Below, in pieces: positions 15,784-24,195 of a stretch of DNA of 24,195 nucleotides. The stretch comes from Chara braunii (lineage: Eukaryota > Streptophyta > Charophyceae > Charales > Characeae). Within the stretch, counting starts at the first letter, position 1, and every line of letters starts with the position of its first letter. Both the position numbers and the translations under genes were made by a program. The notes beneath the pieces are model-generated. The model saw only the letters and a list, made by a program, of their open reading frames with translations, had not been told where the DNA came from and did not search any database. Location: NCBI GenBank assembly GCA_003427395.1, contig BFEA01000021.1, positions 3,104,687 to 3,128,881 on the forward strand, given 5' to 3'.

Positions 15784-15787
15784 GTAA
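15784..15787. other. Target-site duplication, right (GTAA)
   Basis: Matches 2849-2852. If the element end is drawn two bases earlier, the match extends to CAGTAA (15782-15787 and 2847-2852). The 4-bp version is the one that leaves the LINE frame intact. Confidence 0.8.
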
Positions 15788-17059
15788 CACCCGTTAATTG
15801 GTGTTTTTCTGCCCTCTCCACCGTCAGGGCCACCGCCTTTTTCTTCAACCTAAACTGTTGGAGATGGATTCCCACTTTCGGGCGGTATTGATACACGGGA
15901 ATGAAGTTCCCTTGCCTCCCTTGTCCCTTTCATCCCAGTAACAAAGGTTCAACTCTAAAGTTGTTTGGGTCCCGCAGGAAGGTGACATTCTCCTTCCTTT
16001 TAAAATTATGATAATGCACTCTTACTTCCACTATGCTTTCTGTATTACTAATGTGTTCATCTTTATTTACGAATGTGAGCTTGCCAGAAAATGCAGGACC
16101 TGCCTCTGTGGTCCATCTCTGAACTCTGACTCCTGTAGCTAGATCCGGGCCCAGAACCTGCAGTATTTGGTTCGAGTAGCCGTATGACCGAAGCCACTTG
16201 CCCGCAGCATGCTCCACATCCGGCCGAAGAAGCGTTGTCCAAGCCCTTGCGACTACTTTTATAAGCTCCGAATAGTGCTTAGCCACGTTGTGCACCCGTG
16301 GCAAACGCCTTCGTACCTGAGATATGTCCAGAAAACAGGAGTGATCCGAGTCCCAGATGTCTTTGAGGTGTAAAATTCCTTTCTTTATCCAATTAAGCCC
16401 GAAATCGCCCGCAGACTCCGCAACTGAGAAGCAGCTGCCCCCCGGTCTCAAGATCAATGGAGTCTCAAAAAGTACTTGGTTTAAAACCTCCTGCTTGGAA
16501 TTAGGGGGAAGATCGTCAGACGGCTTAACTTTATTTCATGCCCCCATGATACTCTTCCAAGTCTTCAAGTTAGGTTTGCGAGCGCAGAAAGACGGCAGCA
16601 ACATGCATATCCAGACTTTGGAATGGTCCTGCAATTCCCATTCTGTCCCCAGAATATACTCCGCTAGATTCATCCAAATCTTGGGGCTGGCTTCCATCAT
16701 TGCCTGTATAGGTCATTTGGCCAAGAGGGTTGTGTTCTGTTGTAGTGGGTCCAGGATCCGTACACCTCCCTTCCTCCTTGGAGTGGTCACCACCTCCCAA
16801 GCAACCTTGGATAGGAATCCCCGATCCTCTGTTACTTCCGGTTTCCATAGATACTTGGTTGCTGCGCACTTGATTTTCTTGTATGCTTCTCCTCTCAAAG
16901 CATGTATCAACAAAGGAAACCTTAATATTGAGAAGGCTGAGGTGAATAGCACCAGTGCCCGCCCCAAAAGGGAGAGGCGAGAGCGGCGTTCCCATCCAGC
17001 AATCCGTGTCACCATCCTATCTGTCAAGATATTGTCTTGAACTATGGAGCAATCTGTAA

Positions 17060-18130
17060 AGGAGACTTACAAGCCAAAAAATCTATCAGGAAAGTTCGCT
17101 GGGATTTTGCGGGTACCCCAATCCACACAGATCTCAAAGGGCGGGGGAAGGAAGAATGCAGACTTATCTCAGTTTATTAAGGCTTAAGACAAATAACAGT
17201 ACTCATCTAAGTTATTCCTTAAGGCCGTGAAGCTAGTAATTGAGTTGTCACAGCCTACCGTCGAGTCATTTGCAATGGCGCCCCCTCTCCACTGCACGGT
17301 AGGGGACTCACGGGGTCCTCCAATATTCAGGTTTGATCTTATATTAGCTATTAGGATTTCTAATTGTAATACAAGAATAAGGGGTGCCAAAGGGCACCCT
17401 TGCCTCAGGGACCGAGATAGCATGAATTCTTTAGATTGAAGGCCATTCACTAAAACCATTGCAGTAGCATTCGAGTACATGGCTTTGACCCAAGTTCGAA
17501 AATGGTCCCCAAACCCCATGTTGAACAATGAGGTATTCACGAAAGTCCAACCGACTTTGTCGTAGGCTTTCTCCATGTCCAACATTAGTATGGCAACTTC
17601 CCTCTTTTTTTTGCCAATAATCTCAAGAGCTTGTACCGTAGCTAAGATGTTGTCAAAAATCAACCGCCCTTTGACAAAGGCCTCTTGCTCCAATCCCACA
17701 AACTCTGGGAGCACTGAGGATAGTCGCATGGCTAAGATTTTTGCCAACAACTTGTACGATACATTTAGGACCAAGATAGGCCGCCAGTTACATATTTCAT
17801 GCTTATCTTTTTTTTTGTATATGATGAAATCATTCCTTTGACCAGACCTTTGGTAGGGTGCCTGTTTCTACCATTTCATTATAAATGTCACATAAAAACT
17901 AGTCAAAAGAGCTCCATGTAGCAAGAAAAAATTCAATTGGAAGGCCGTCTGGGCCCGGACATTTGCCCTTCGTCATTTGGTGTGCTGCGTGGGTGGCCTC
18001 TTTTAGTGTGATAGGGTCCTTCAAAAAAAGTCTCAAGGCCGGCGACAGCTGTCTGGGGATGCAAGCCCAGAAGGAGTGATGTTCCACCCGATTAGTATCA
18101 AAAAAATCATAGGGTCTGCGTGTGGACACA
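17060..18130 (-). pseudogene. LINE reverse transcriptase domain
   Basis: Minus strand, motifs in order: KCPGPDGLPIEFF (about 18000-17920), a gap with frame loss near 17775-17895, then YKLLAKILAMRLSSVLP, FVKGRLIFDN, the first catalytic Asp in MLDMEKAYDKVGW, LRQGCPLAPLI, and the active site. The active site reads IANDS (near 17262-17278) where an active LINE has FADDT/S. One catalytic Asp is therefore Asn, consistent with a G-to-A change, so the enzyme is dead even apart from the frameshifts. Confidence 0.85.
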
Positions 18131-18751
18131 ATGTCTTTAAAATATTCAATTGCATAAGCACATAGGTCCTCTGTCTAAGTGGCCAGATTGGTATCTAGTG
18201 CAAACAGATGAATGCGTTCCCTCATCACCGGTTTCTTTTTAGCAACATCAGCGATCTAAAGTCTCCTTAGTCATTTTATCACCGCACAGGCTATCCCTAA
18301 TCTTTAGCCACTCTTGTCGTTCAGCCTATTTTTGTATTTCCAACTCCTATAGTTCATGGAGGGCCTTGAGTCTTTTTCATGAGCAGTAGTATTCCGGAAA
18401 AGGGTTTGTACTTGCATGAGCCTTTGCCTGTTCGATGCTTTTCACTGGTTGTTCTTCTTTGCAGTTGCGCGAGGCGGCTTTCATGCGAGGAAATTCTATC
18501 ATTGCGGACTCTAGGATACCTATCCCTGCGTCCACCCAGTCTTCCTGGTTTTCAAAGTACTCTTTTGCTAACTGTCATGCTTTCATCTGAGAGTCAATCC
18601 ATTGGGATATCCCGGCGTCCCTAAGGATAGATACATTTAATCGAAAAGGGGGTCTGTGTCTTTCCACTGCCTCTTTAGCTATGACCTCCATCACCACCGG
18701 ATAGTGATCTGACACAGTAGCCACCAGGACATCTGCCCACACACACCTGTC
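18131..18751 (-). pseudogene. LINE ORF2 linker between endonuclease and RT, decayed
   Basis: Expected position of the endonuclease-RT linker. On the minus strand only short open pieces remain. No independent gene is visible on either strand. Confidence 0.45.
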
Positions 18752-19400
18752 TCATGGATCGCCCTTTGTTAAAATAAAATTCAGGCACCTCTTAGGCTGA
18801 GGTGCACGTTTGGAGGGTCTCAGACCATGCCAAGTGAACCCTGGGCTATCGGGATTAAGGGTTTCATAAACACCCACCTGGTATTGGGACTCCATGAAGG
18901 AAGACAGCAGCAAGGCATCATCTCTGACGGGAAAGACGTTAGGGGAGTCCAGACTGGGGTTCAAGGTGCAGTTCCAATCCCCCAGCATAATTATATTCTC
19001 AATATCCGGTATTATTTTTGGTAGGTCAGTGAAAAAATTAATCTTGGCTGGATAATCCACTAGGGCGTAAACTGAAACCACCGCCCAATCTTCCTCCGCC
19101 ACTGCCATTTTCATCCAAGCCCACCGACCCTCCATATCTGTACATGAATCAATGATCTTCACATCCATATTTTTGTCGAGGAGGATAGCTACCGCCCCCC
19201 TTTTGTCCTCACTGCTAGGGACCAGAGTTGGGGACCCTCCCACCAATTTCGAATTTCCGTTAATTTGTCTGGACCGATCTTCGTCTCTTGGAGGCCTAAG
19301 ATTTAAACTTTATGAGAGTACATCCAATCCGACACTCTTTGCCTTTTATATGTATCATTAAGGTCACCTAATCCCCGCACATTCCAACTGGCAAGTCTGA
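18752..19400 (-). pseudogene. LINE apurinic-type endonuclease domain
   Basis: Minus strand: RLASWNVRGLGD near 19397-19362, ILGLQETKI with the metal-binding Glu (LQETK, 19293-19279), then after a stop (about 19305) and a frame change near 19235, RGAVAILL, VVSVYALVDYPAKINFF, MLGDWNCTLNP and GFTWHG. This is the L1-type endonuclease series that nicks target DNA to prime reverse transcription. Confidence 0.85.
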
Positions 19401-19702
19401 CCCTATAGGGTAGGACCATTCTTGTTGGTTGGTCCCCTCAGTCCTTGGATGTGGTTGTCGTTTTCTTCCCCTTTGCTTGATTCAGGTTGTTCTGCTGCCA
19501 AGAGCTCTCCTACCGAGAAATTTAGTTTTTTTCCAGTTTTCCTTCTTAGGAGTGTCGCAGCAAAGGAATCCGCCATTAAAATTGTGCGGTTATCAGACAG
19601 AACCAGCCAATCTGCCACCATCTGAGCGGTCAGGGCAGTCAAAAGCCTAATGCTCTGGAGAGTGTCATATTGGGGGTTAACTACGTGGGTAAGCTCCACC
19701 CA

Positions 19703-19707
19703 GTATA
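19703..19707. other. Target-site duplication of MITE 1, left (GTATA)
   Basis: GTATA here and at 19942-19946. Joining the flanks through one copy gives an uninterrupted LINE reading frame (DDLRIYWVELTHVV on the minus strand), so the boundary is well fixed. Confidence 0.8.
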
Positions 19708-19941
19708 ACTGTCATTTCGTCAAAATGAACATCTTTTAGTTTTTGAACGAAATTGAAACCGAGTTTTTTGTTGAAAACTCGTCAAACTTTGTTGTTCCTG
19801 AGGGTCCGGTGTTTGTAAAACGTTGGACCTCCTCGCTGTACATTGACCTAGCTTGAGACCATGTACATCCAGGCAGCCACAAAACTCGGTTTTAATTTCG
19901 TCCAAAAAATAAAAAATGTTCATTTTGACGAAATAGTCATT
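19708..19941. mobile_element. MITE 1, 234-bp terminal-inverted-repeat element
   Basis: Ends ACTGTCATTTCGTCAAAA and, inverted, AATGACTATTTCGTCAAAA. The repeat arms extend tens of bases (GAACGAAATTGAAACCGAG against GGACGAAATTAAAACCGAG). It is related to MITE 2 but lacks most of the inner right arm. A non-autonomous DNA element with 5-bp duplication; no transposase is in the window. Confidence 0.8.
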
Positions 19942-19946
19942 GTATA
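19942..19946. other. Target-site duplication of MITE 1, right (GTATA)
   Basis: Pairs with 19703-19707. Confidence 0.8.
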
Positions 19947-21460
19947 TTCTCAAGTCGTCCCACTTGGCTTTATTATCCGTTATGTGGGCCAGGTCTAGGA
20001 AGACAAGTGTAAGCCTCAGATTCACACCATCTGGCAGATCCACCAAATGGCGAGCCATTTTAGATTCCGGAGGAATTCCGGCCTCTCCAAGGTTTTGCAG
20101 TACTTGAATTTTAACGAGGTTGCAAATCATCAATGAGGAGGGAGAACTTCGTAGCAAAATGGAGGGGAGGAGCAGAGACTCGTCTTTTCCCATGAAAGTT
20201 AAAAATTTTAGTCCTTGGTCATCGTGTGAACAGATCACGGGGATGAGATAATCGGGGATCTGACCTTTGATCTTCTCTCCTCTATTTAAGGTCCGCATTG
20301 GAGTGGCCATAGCTAGGGAGCGCCTAGCTGGTCGGGAGATTTGGGACCGTCCCCTCTTTAAGGAGTAACTATGTGCAATCTCATCAGGACCTTCTCCACT
20401 CTAATCCTCGCCCCATCTGACCTGGAATTTCAGACCATCTATCCTAGGACGCTTTACTGAAGAGGTGGTTCGTGATACGTTCGACCGAGGAGCGTTTTCC
20501 TGAGGAATTACGCAGGAGAGGAGAAGATAAACGGGGGGGTCTTGTCCCCCTTATTTTCTTCTTGCAGCTTCGTTTTATCTTTTTCTTCTCCTACCTCCTC
20601 TGGTTCATCGAACATACCTGCAGTCCGGGAGAAGAACTCTAGTGTTGAGTCTTTCTCCTCCTCCTCCGCCCCTTCTGATGATATTGCCCATACTTCTTCT
20701 GCCTCGTCCTCGGTCGGAAGTAGGACTTTGTTTTTCTTGATGACCAAGGAATTCACTCTAAGATTGCTTTTGACTTCCTCTTCCTCATCGGTCAAAGTCT
20801 CATCAAATACCTCATTGTTAAAAATTGAGCAGTTGATTTGCTTTCCTGTAAGCATGTGGGACAAAGTCTTCACTACTCATGCTATTTCACCTGATATATT
20901 TGGCCCAGCCAAATGTTCTACTGTTTTTTATAAGAGGAGATGTCCTTCATGGGTCCCTTGTTGGATCTCAGGAAAAGGGGGACTGACTCCCTTCTTAATA
21001 GGGGACACTTGTTGTCCAGTTGAAGGAGGGGGATTGATTTTCTCGGTTCTTCCTCCATTTGATCGTCAATGGGTCTTATATCGTTCTTCCTTAGCCCCTC
21101 CGCCTGATTTTCTTGTCCCTCTGTCGGCCTTGTCCCCGGCGTGCCCGACGCACCCTCAGTCCGCCTGACCCCTTAATATCGCTGCGCTTCCATTGCTTTT
21201 TCATTTTCCCTCCACCCCCGGCCTTTCCCTTGGACATTTGCTTCTTCTTATTTTGGACCTTTTGGGCCTGGCTACGCAGTACATCTTTGTAGGACCGACG
21301 GGTAGGTATCCCGACCTCCTTTCCTTTCTGAGCAGACCCCTGCTCCTTCTTCATCGCCGCGGGACTTCCTATGTTCTGTTCCCCCTGTTTCTCCTCCTCA
21401 TTGACGTCCTCCGTCATTTCTTCGTCAGGTCTAGAAGAATTTCCGTTTGTCTTCCCTTGA

Positions 21461-21802
21461 ACTGCCATTTCGTCAAAACGGACATCTTTTGTTTTTTGAA
21501 CGAAATTGAAACCGAGTTTTTTGGTCGAAACTCGTCAAAGTCTGTTGTTCCTAAGGGTCCGACGTTTGTAAAACGTTGGACCCCCTGGCTGCACATGGAC
21601 CTAGTTTGAGATCAGGTACCTCCAGGTAGTCATGCCTGAAGGTACCTGATCTCAAGCTAGGTCCATGTACAGCCAGGGGGTCCAGCGTTTTACAAACGCC
21701 GGAGCCTAAGGAACAACAAATTTTGAAGAGTTTTCGGCCAAAAAACTCGGTTTCAATATCGTTTAAAAAATAAAAAATATCTATTTTGACGAAATGGTCA
21801 TT
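21461..21802. mobile_element. MITE 2, 342-bp near-complete hairpin
   Basis: Two arms of about 165 bp fold around an 8-base loop (21627-21634). GAGATCAGGTACC at 21608-21620 pairs perfectly with GGTACCTGATCTC at 21641-21653. The outer ends CCATTTCGTCAAAA are inverted copies of each other. Same family as MITE 1. Flanking pentamers CTTGA and CTTTC match at only three of five positions. It interrupts LINE ORF1. Confidence 0.85.
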
Positions 21803-22779
21803 CTTTCTCCTTCACCTTCTCCCTTTCTTGTCCCGGGATTACCCCGTTTTCCTTTTCCCCTTCGTTCCCTTTGCCCTGGCGAACAACCTCCTTCTCAATG
21901 TTATCGTTATTTCCCTTGCCTTTTTCCACCGCTTCCTTCGGGTCCTTAGATTGGTCTTTCCAGCCACGTTCAGAATTCGAGTTTTTTTTTGCTGGGCATG
22001 AGTCGTCATTTTCTGTGTGAAAATGTTATCGACATACCGACCACCACGATGTCTGAGCATTGACCACCTCAATTTTGACGTATCCTCCCTTTTTCATATC
22101 GATTATTAAATATGGCTTATAACGAGTCTGGGCCCCGGGTTCCAAATCGAACTGGATATTCCTTAGCTCGGTGACGTTATTTCGGTGTATGTCTCATACT
22201 TTTTTTAAATTTCACTAAAAGCTTCTCTGATTGTCGCGGCCACATAAGGCAGTGCTGCCACGGGGACGTACATACAATGTATCCAAAAAAACTTAAACCT
22301 ATGGGCTTCCTCCCATCCAAATAACTCTTTCTCCGACATCCATGGACGAAAGGACACATTGTAGATTTTTTCATCCAGCATAATCTTGTCTTCCTTTTTC
22401 CTTAGCATCCATTGTGTGATGACTTTGGAGGAGGCCACATAGGTTAGCAAATTATACCCTTCGTTGTGAAGATGCCGCTCTTATCCCATCCGTTTTCATA
22501 CATGCGAATTAGGCGGATTTTCACTTTCACCGGCAGGGATTTGGTGTCGTTGCCGAAGGACACTAACACCGTGTTTTCGGACAACAACTCCGCTTGGACC
22601 GCGTAGACCTCAGGGTTGATTACAACCTGGACAAAATCTTCCCCGACTTCCACTTGGTCCGAGATGAGCTTCTCCGGAAGCAATCCCTCATTGTAACATT
22701 CCGCCAATATACCCTTAATCCTGTTTTTCTCCACGTGTGCCATCGGCAGACCAGAATCAGGGGTTGCTCTGTCAGCCAT

Positions 22780-23140
22780 CCTGATGGTGTAATTACACCA
22801 GTCAGCAGTATGACACTTCGAAAAAACTCGTAGCCTAATCTAAGTTAGCTACTAAAAACCTCAATAAATAGGGACAAGTCTGATAAAATTCACCCAGTTG
22901 GGATTGAAAGGAAAGGGATCACCCCAAAGGACTTAGCAGCTTCATAGTTCTCTTCTCTTCCTATCTGAAAGCATCGTACTTCGAGCTGAGTATACCTGGC
23001 GGGGAGAGGTGAGTTGCCCCCTGCGCCATGCCGGTTTTCTTCATCCTCTCTCCCTACTTCCCGCTTAAGAATCGCCTCCCTTCAACTCTTACATACTAAC
23101 ACCTGAACGCATCACCATTGGGACACAAAGTTGGGAAGGG
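22780..23140 (-). other. Probable LINE 5' untranslated region
   Basis: Upstream of the ORF1 ATG on the minus strand, without an ORF or recognised element. The LINE 5' end must lie here or in the palindrome cluster just beyond; no target duplication could be recognised. Confidence 0.4.
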
Positions 23141-23144
23141 GGAT

Positions 23145-23230
23145 AAGAGGCGTTACGAGGCGTTAATTTTGCCCTAATCATGATTAAGTGGGAGCGCTAA
23201 GCGCTCGTGACTAGCGCTAAAATTAGCGCA
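23145..23230. repeat. Cluster of short palindromes and direct repeats
   Basis: Two GAGGCGTTA copies (near 23148-23166), TAATCATGATTA (23175-23186), GAGCGCTAAGCGCTC (23192-23206) and TAGCGCTAAAATTAGCGC (23212-23229) within 85 bp. It could be promoter sequence at the LINE 5' end or part of another element. Confidence 0.6.
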
Positions 23231-23262
23231 CCGCCCGCCGCTCCTGAATTTTTCCTGGTACC

Positions 23263-23345
23263 CCTCAGAGGATTGTAACCCGCATCACACTAGCACTTAG
23301 AGAAACGTATCAAACCATTTTCACGGCCGAATATGTGTTTCTGTT
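23263..23345 (+). repeat. Flanking dispersed repeat, right copy
   Basis: Matches 1709-1770: a 19-bp identical start, then CATTTTCACGGCCGAAT and GTGTTTCTG followed by a T run. It has an extra segment in the middle (ACACTAGCACTTAGAGAAACG). Confidence 0.65.
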
Positions 23346-23384
23346 TTTTCGTTGTTTTTGTGTGTTTTTGGAATCTGACAACCT

Positions 23385-23490
23385 GGCCACGAGGCTGAGA
23401 TGCCCTCACTGAGGGCACACTCACACTACCACTTCCAAGAATGTATACAACTGCAATCACGGCCACAACATTGTTTCCTTTTCTTTTTTT
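23385..23490 (+). repeat. Flanking dispersed repeat, diverged third copy
   Basis: CACACTACCACTTCCAAGAA, then GTAT-CAA-CA and TCACGGCC, then a T-rich run, parallel the order in 23263-23345. The CACGAGGCTGAG start resembles 1667-1676. Much more diverged than the other two copies. Confidence 0.45.
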
Positions 23491-23618
23491 GTGAGTTTCA
23501 CGGCCTCAACTGTTCTTTTCTTTTCTCCTTTTGAGAGTACCATAAAGAAATGGAGTGGGACCCAGGCTCGGCAAACTCGAAGCGCAATGAAATTCAGGGT
23601 CGGCAAAAACAGGCTCAG

Positions 23619-23663
23619 AAAAAAAAAAAAAAAATTGCGTGAAGAACATAGTGTAGTTAAAAG
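23619..23663 (+). repeat. SINE-like tail module: A16 plus TTGCGTGAAGAACATAGTG
   Basis: A16 at 23619-23634, then TTGCGTGAAGAACATAGTG and TAGTTAAAA. This differs at only a few bases from 916-962 on the far left. No tRNA-like head is visible before it. Confidence 0.6.
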
Positions 23664-23681
23664 AAAGGGAAAATTTGTCTG

Positions 23682-23930
23682 GCGCCCCTGTATTTTCCAT
23701 TAATTTGCGTCGCGCCCTTCCGACATCCGATTTACCCTGTCGCGCCCCTCTGACCAGTAGTGAAATTTTCCATAAAACCCCTGGTGTCGCTTGGGCCTCA
23801 TATGTTTTTGTAGTGCCCCTACCGGTACCCACATCAAATTTGCTTCATGCCCCTACCGGATAGCCGTTGGGAAAATTTCCGATGTGCCCCTACCGGTACC
23901 ATTGATCTTTTCAGTGTGCCCCTGTCGCCG
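23682..23930 (+). repeat. Degenerate minisatellite with G(C/T)GCCCCT core
   Basis: GCGCCCCT/TGCCCCTACCGG-type cores at about 23682, 23712, 23742, 23774, 23813, 23848, 23884 and 23916, spaced 30-40 bases. Spacer sequences are AT-rich and only weakly alike (several contain AAATTT). Confidence 0.55.
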
Positions 23931-24102
23931 TTGGAGGCACTCAGGGGAATTTCCACCCAGTCTGGGAGCGAGCTACCGGGGCATGACAGAAATTTGTGAG
24001 TGTCCCCATCATGTTTTTGCCACGCCCTTGCTTGTATGCAACGACACCAGGACAATCTAGCTGGGTAATTTCACACATCCTGCGGCCTCCCTGCGATGGA
24101 TA

Positions 24103-24104
<2 letters not shown>
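23931..24104. other. Unassigned sequence before the microsatellite
   Basis: No ORF with recognisable features, RNA gene or clear repeat unit seen. Confidence 0.4.

Positions 24105-24195
<91 letters not shown>
24105..24195. repeat. Compound (CT)30(CA)15+ microsatellite
   Basis: CT repeated from 24105 to 24164, then CA to the window end. Its true length is unknown because the window ends inside it. Confidence 0.95.

Larger units (their letters stand above)
15784..19419 (-). pseudogene. LINE ORF2, N-terminal and central part
   Basis: On the minus strand ORF2 starts at ATG 19419 (MVLPYRVRLASWNVRG), overlapping the ORF1 stop by 17 bases. It contains endonuclease (19400-18752), a linker, RT (about 18130-17060) and the post-RT region. 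That region has RLSLLGRALVLF, then KYLWKPEVTEDRGF, then GGVRILDPLQQN (17027-16713), and GLNWIKKGILHLKDIWD (from about 16400). The frame is open past a TGA at about 15927 to the LTR insertion point and resumes at 2852. Several frameshifts and stops make it a pseudogene. Confidence 0.8.
19403..22779 (-). pseudogene. LINE ORF1 (large), broken and carrying two MITEs
   Basis: Minus strand, from ATG 22779 (MADRATPDSGLPMAHVEK) to TAG at 19405-19403. Pieces in order: 22779-22444 and, after one frameshift, 22450-22205 (NVSFRPWMSEKELFGWEEA, a plant-LINE ORF1-like segment). Then comes YKPYLIIDMKKGGYVKIEVV with WWSVCR and a Cys/His cluster near 22100-22000, and a basic/acidic linker. After MITE 2, a Lys/Arg-rich part (21460-21091) and an acidic part (20873-20508) follow. 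20310-19947 joins 19702-19403 once MITE 1 is removed. ORF1 would bind LINE RNA. About 900 codons without insertions, which is long for ORF1. Confidence 0.65.
1772..22950 (-). mobile_element. L1-like LINE, minus strand, interrupted by an LTR element and two MITEs
   Basis: On the minus strand the order is ORF1 (from 22779), ORF2 with an apurinic-type endonuclease (start at 19419), reverse transcriptase, and a Cys/His C-terminal region. After the LTR-element insertion (2853-15783) the ORF2 end continues at 2852-2201. A 3' untranslated region and a poly(A) tail (T27 on plus at 1772-1798, with one C) complete it. Without insertions it would be about 7.5 kb. Frameshifts, stops and a mutated RT active site show it is dead. 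The 5' boundary is not defined; 22950 is an estimate. Confidence 0.8.

Noticed and set aside
20542-21609. Plus-strand ORFs rich in Ser/Leu/Pro
   Set aside because: Antisense shadows of the acidic and basic parts of LINE ORF1.
23682-23930. CRISPR array
   Set aside because: The repeated core is only 8-12 bases, imperfect, with variable spacing, in a eukaryotic repeat setting.

Overview
The window reads as repeat-dense nuclear DNA of a eukaryote, most likely from the green-plant lineage. The retrotransposon primer-binding site matches plant initiator-Met tRNA at 11 of 12 positions. An L1-type LINE, tRNA-derived SINEs, hairpin MITEs and long CT/CA microsatellites fill almost the whole window. 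A charophyte alga or other early streptophyte is my guess for the host, at low confidence. I see no ordinary host protein gene.

Layout. Positions 1-1373 hold a long poly(A) and three related SINE copies, two with tRNA-like Pol III promoters. Positions 1772-2852 and 15784 to about 22.9 kb are two halves of one minus-strand L1-like LINE (ORF1, then ORF2 with endonuclease, reverse transcriptase and a Cys/His end). Its ORF2 is split by a 12.9-kb Ty3/gypsy-type LTR retrotransposon at 2853-15783, which carries a GTAA target-site duplication. Two hairpin MITEs of one family (19708-19941 and 21461-21802) sit in the LINE ORF1. From 22.8 to 24.2 kb come the LINE 5' region, a cluster of small palindromes, degenerate repeats (one also found beside the LINE's other end), a phased minisatellite and a (CT)n(CA)n microsatellite.

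The LTR element is the notable object. It has 2.35-kb LTRs with TGTGACG/CGTCACA ends, then Gag (capsid-like domain, CCHC knuckle), protease, RT and RNase H. A PHD-like C4HC3 finger precedes the integrase, and the integrase ends in a Ser/Pro-rich tail. Three further ORFs (159, about 336 and 141 aa) follow the integrase. Pol and these ORFs are joined by three successive ATGA stop/start overlaps (11216, 11692, 12699), an operon-like arrangement that suggests coupled termination and reinitiation. ORF3 has an Alba-like predicted topology, ORF4 a long acidic tail, and ORF5 is Pro/Ser-rich. None looks like an envelope protein.

The element is decayed: five in-frame stops, each one transition away from a sense codon, an internal RNase H deletion, and a homopolymer frameshift. 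A further RT break at 8383-8413 looks like an assembly artefact, because 15 bp are repeated around an N. The inner 680 bp of the two LTRs are identical, including an N, while their outer parts differ by several percent, so collapsed assembly or gene conversion should be considered.
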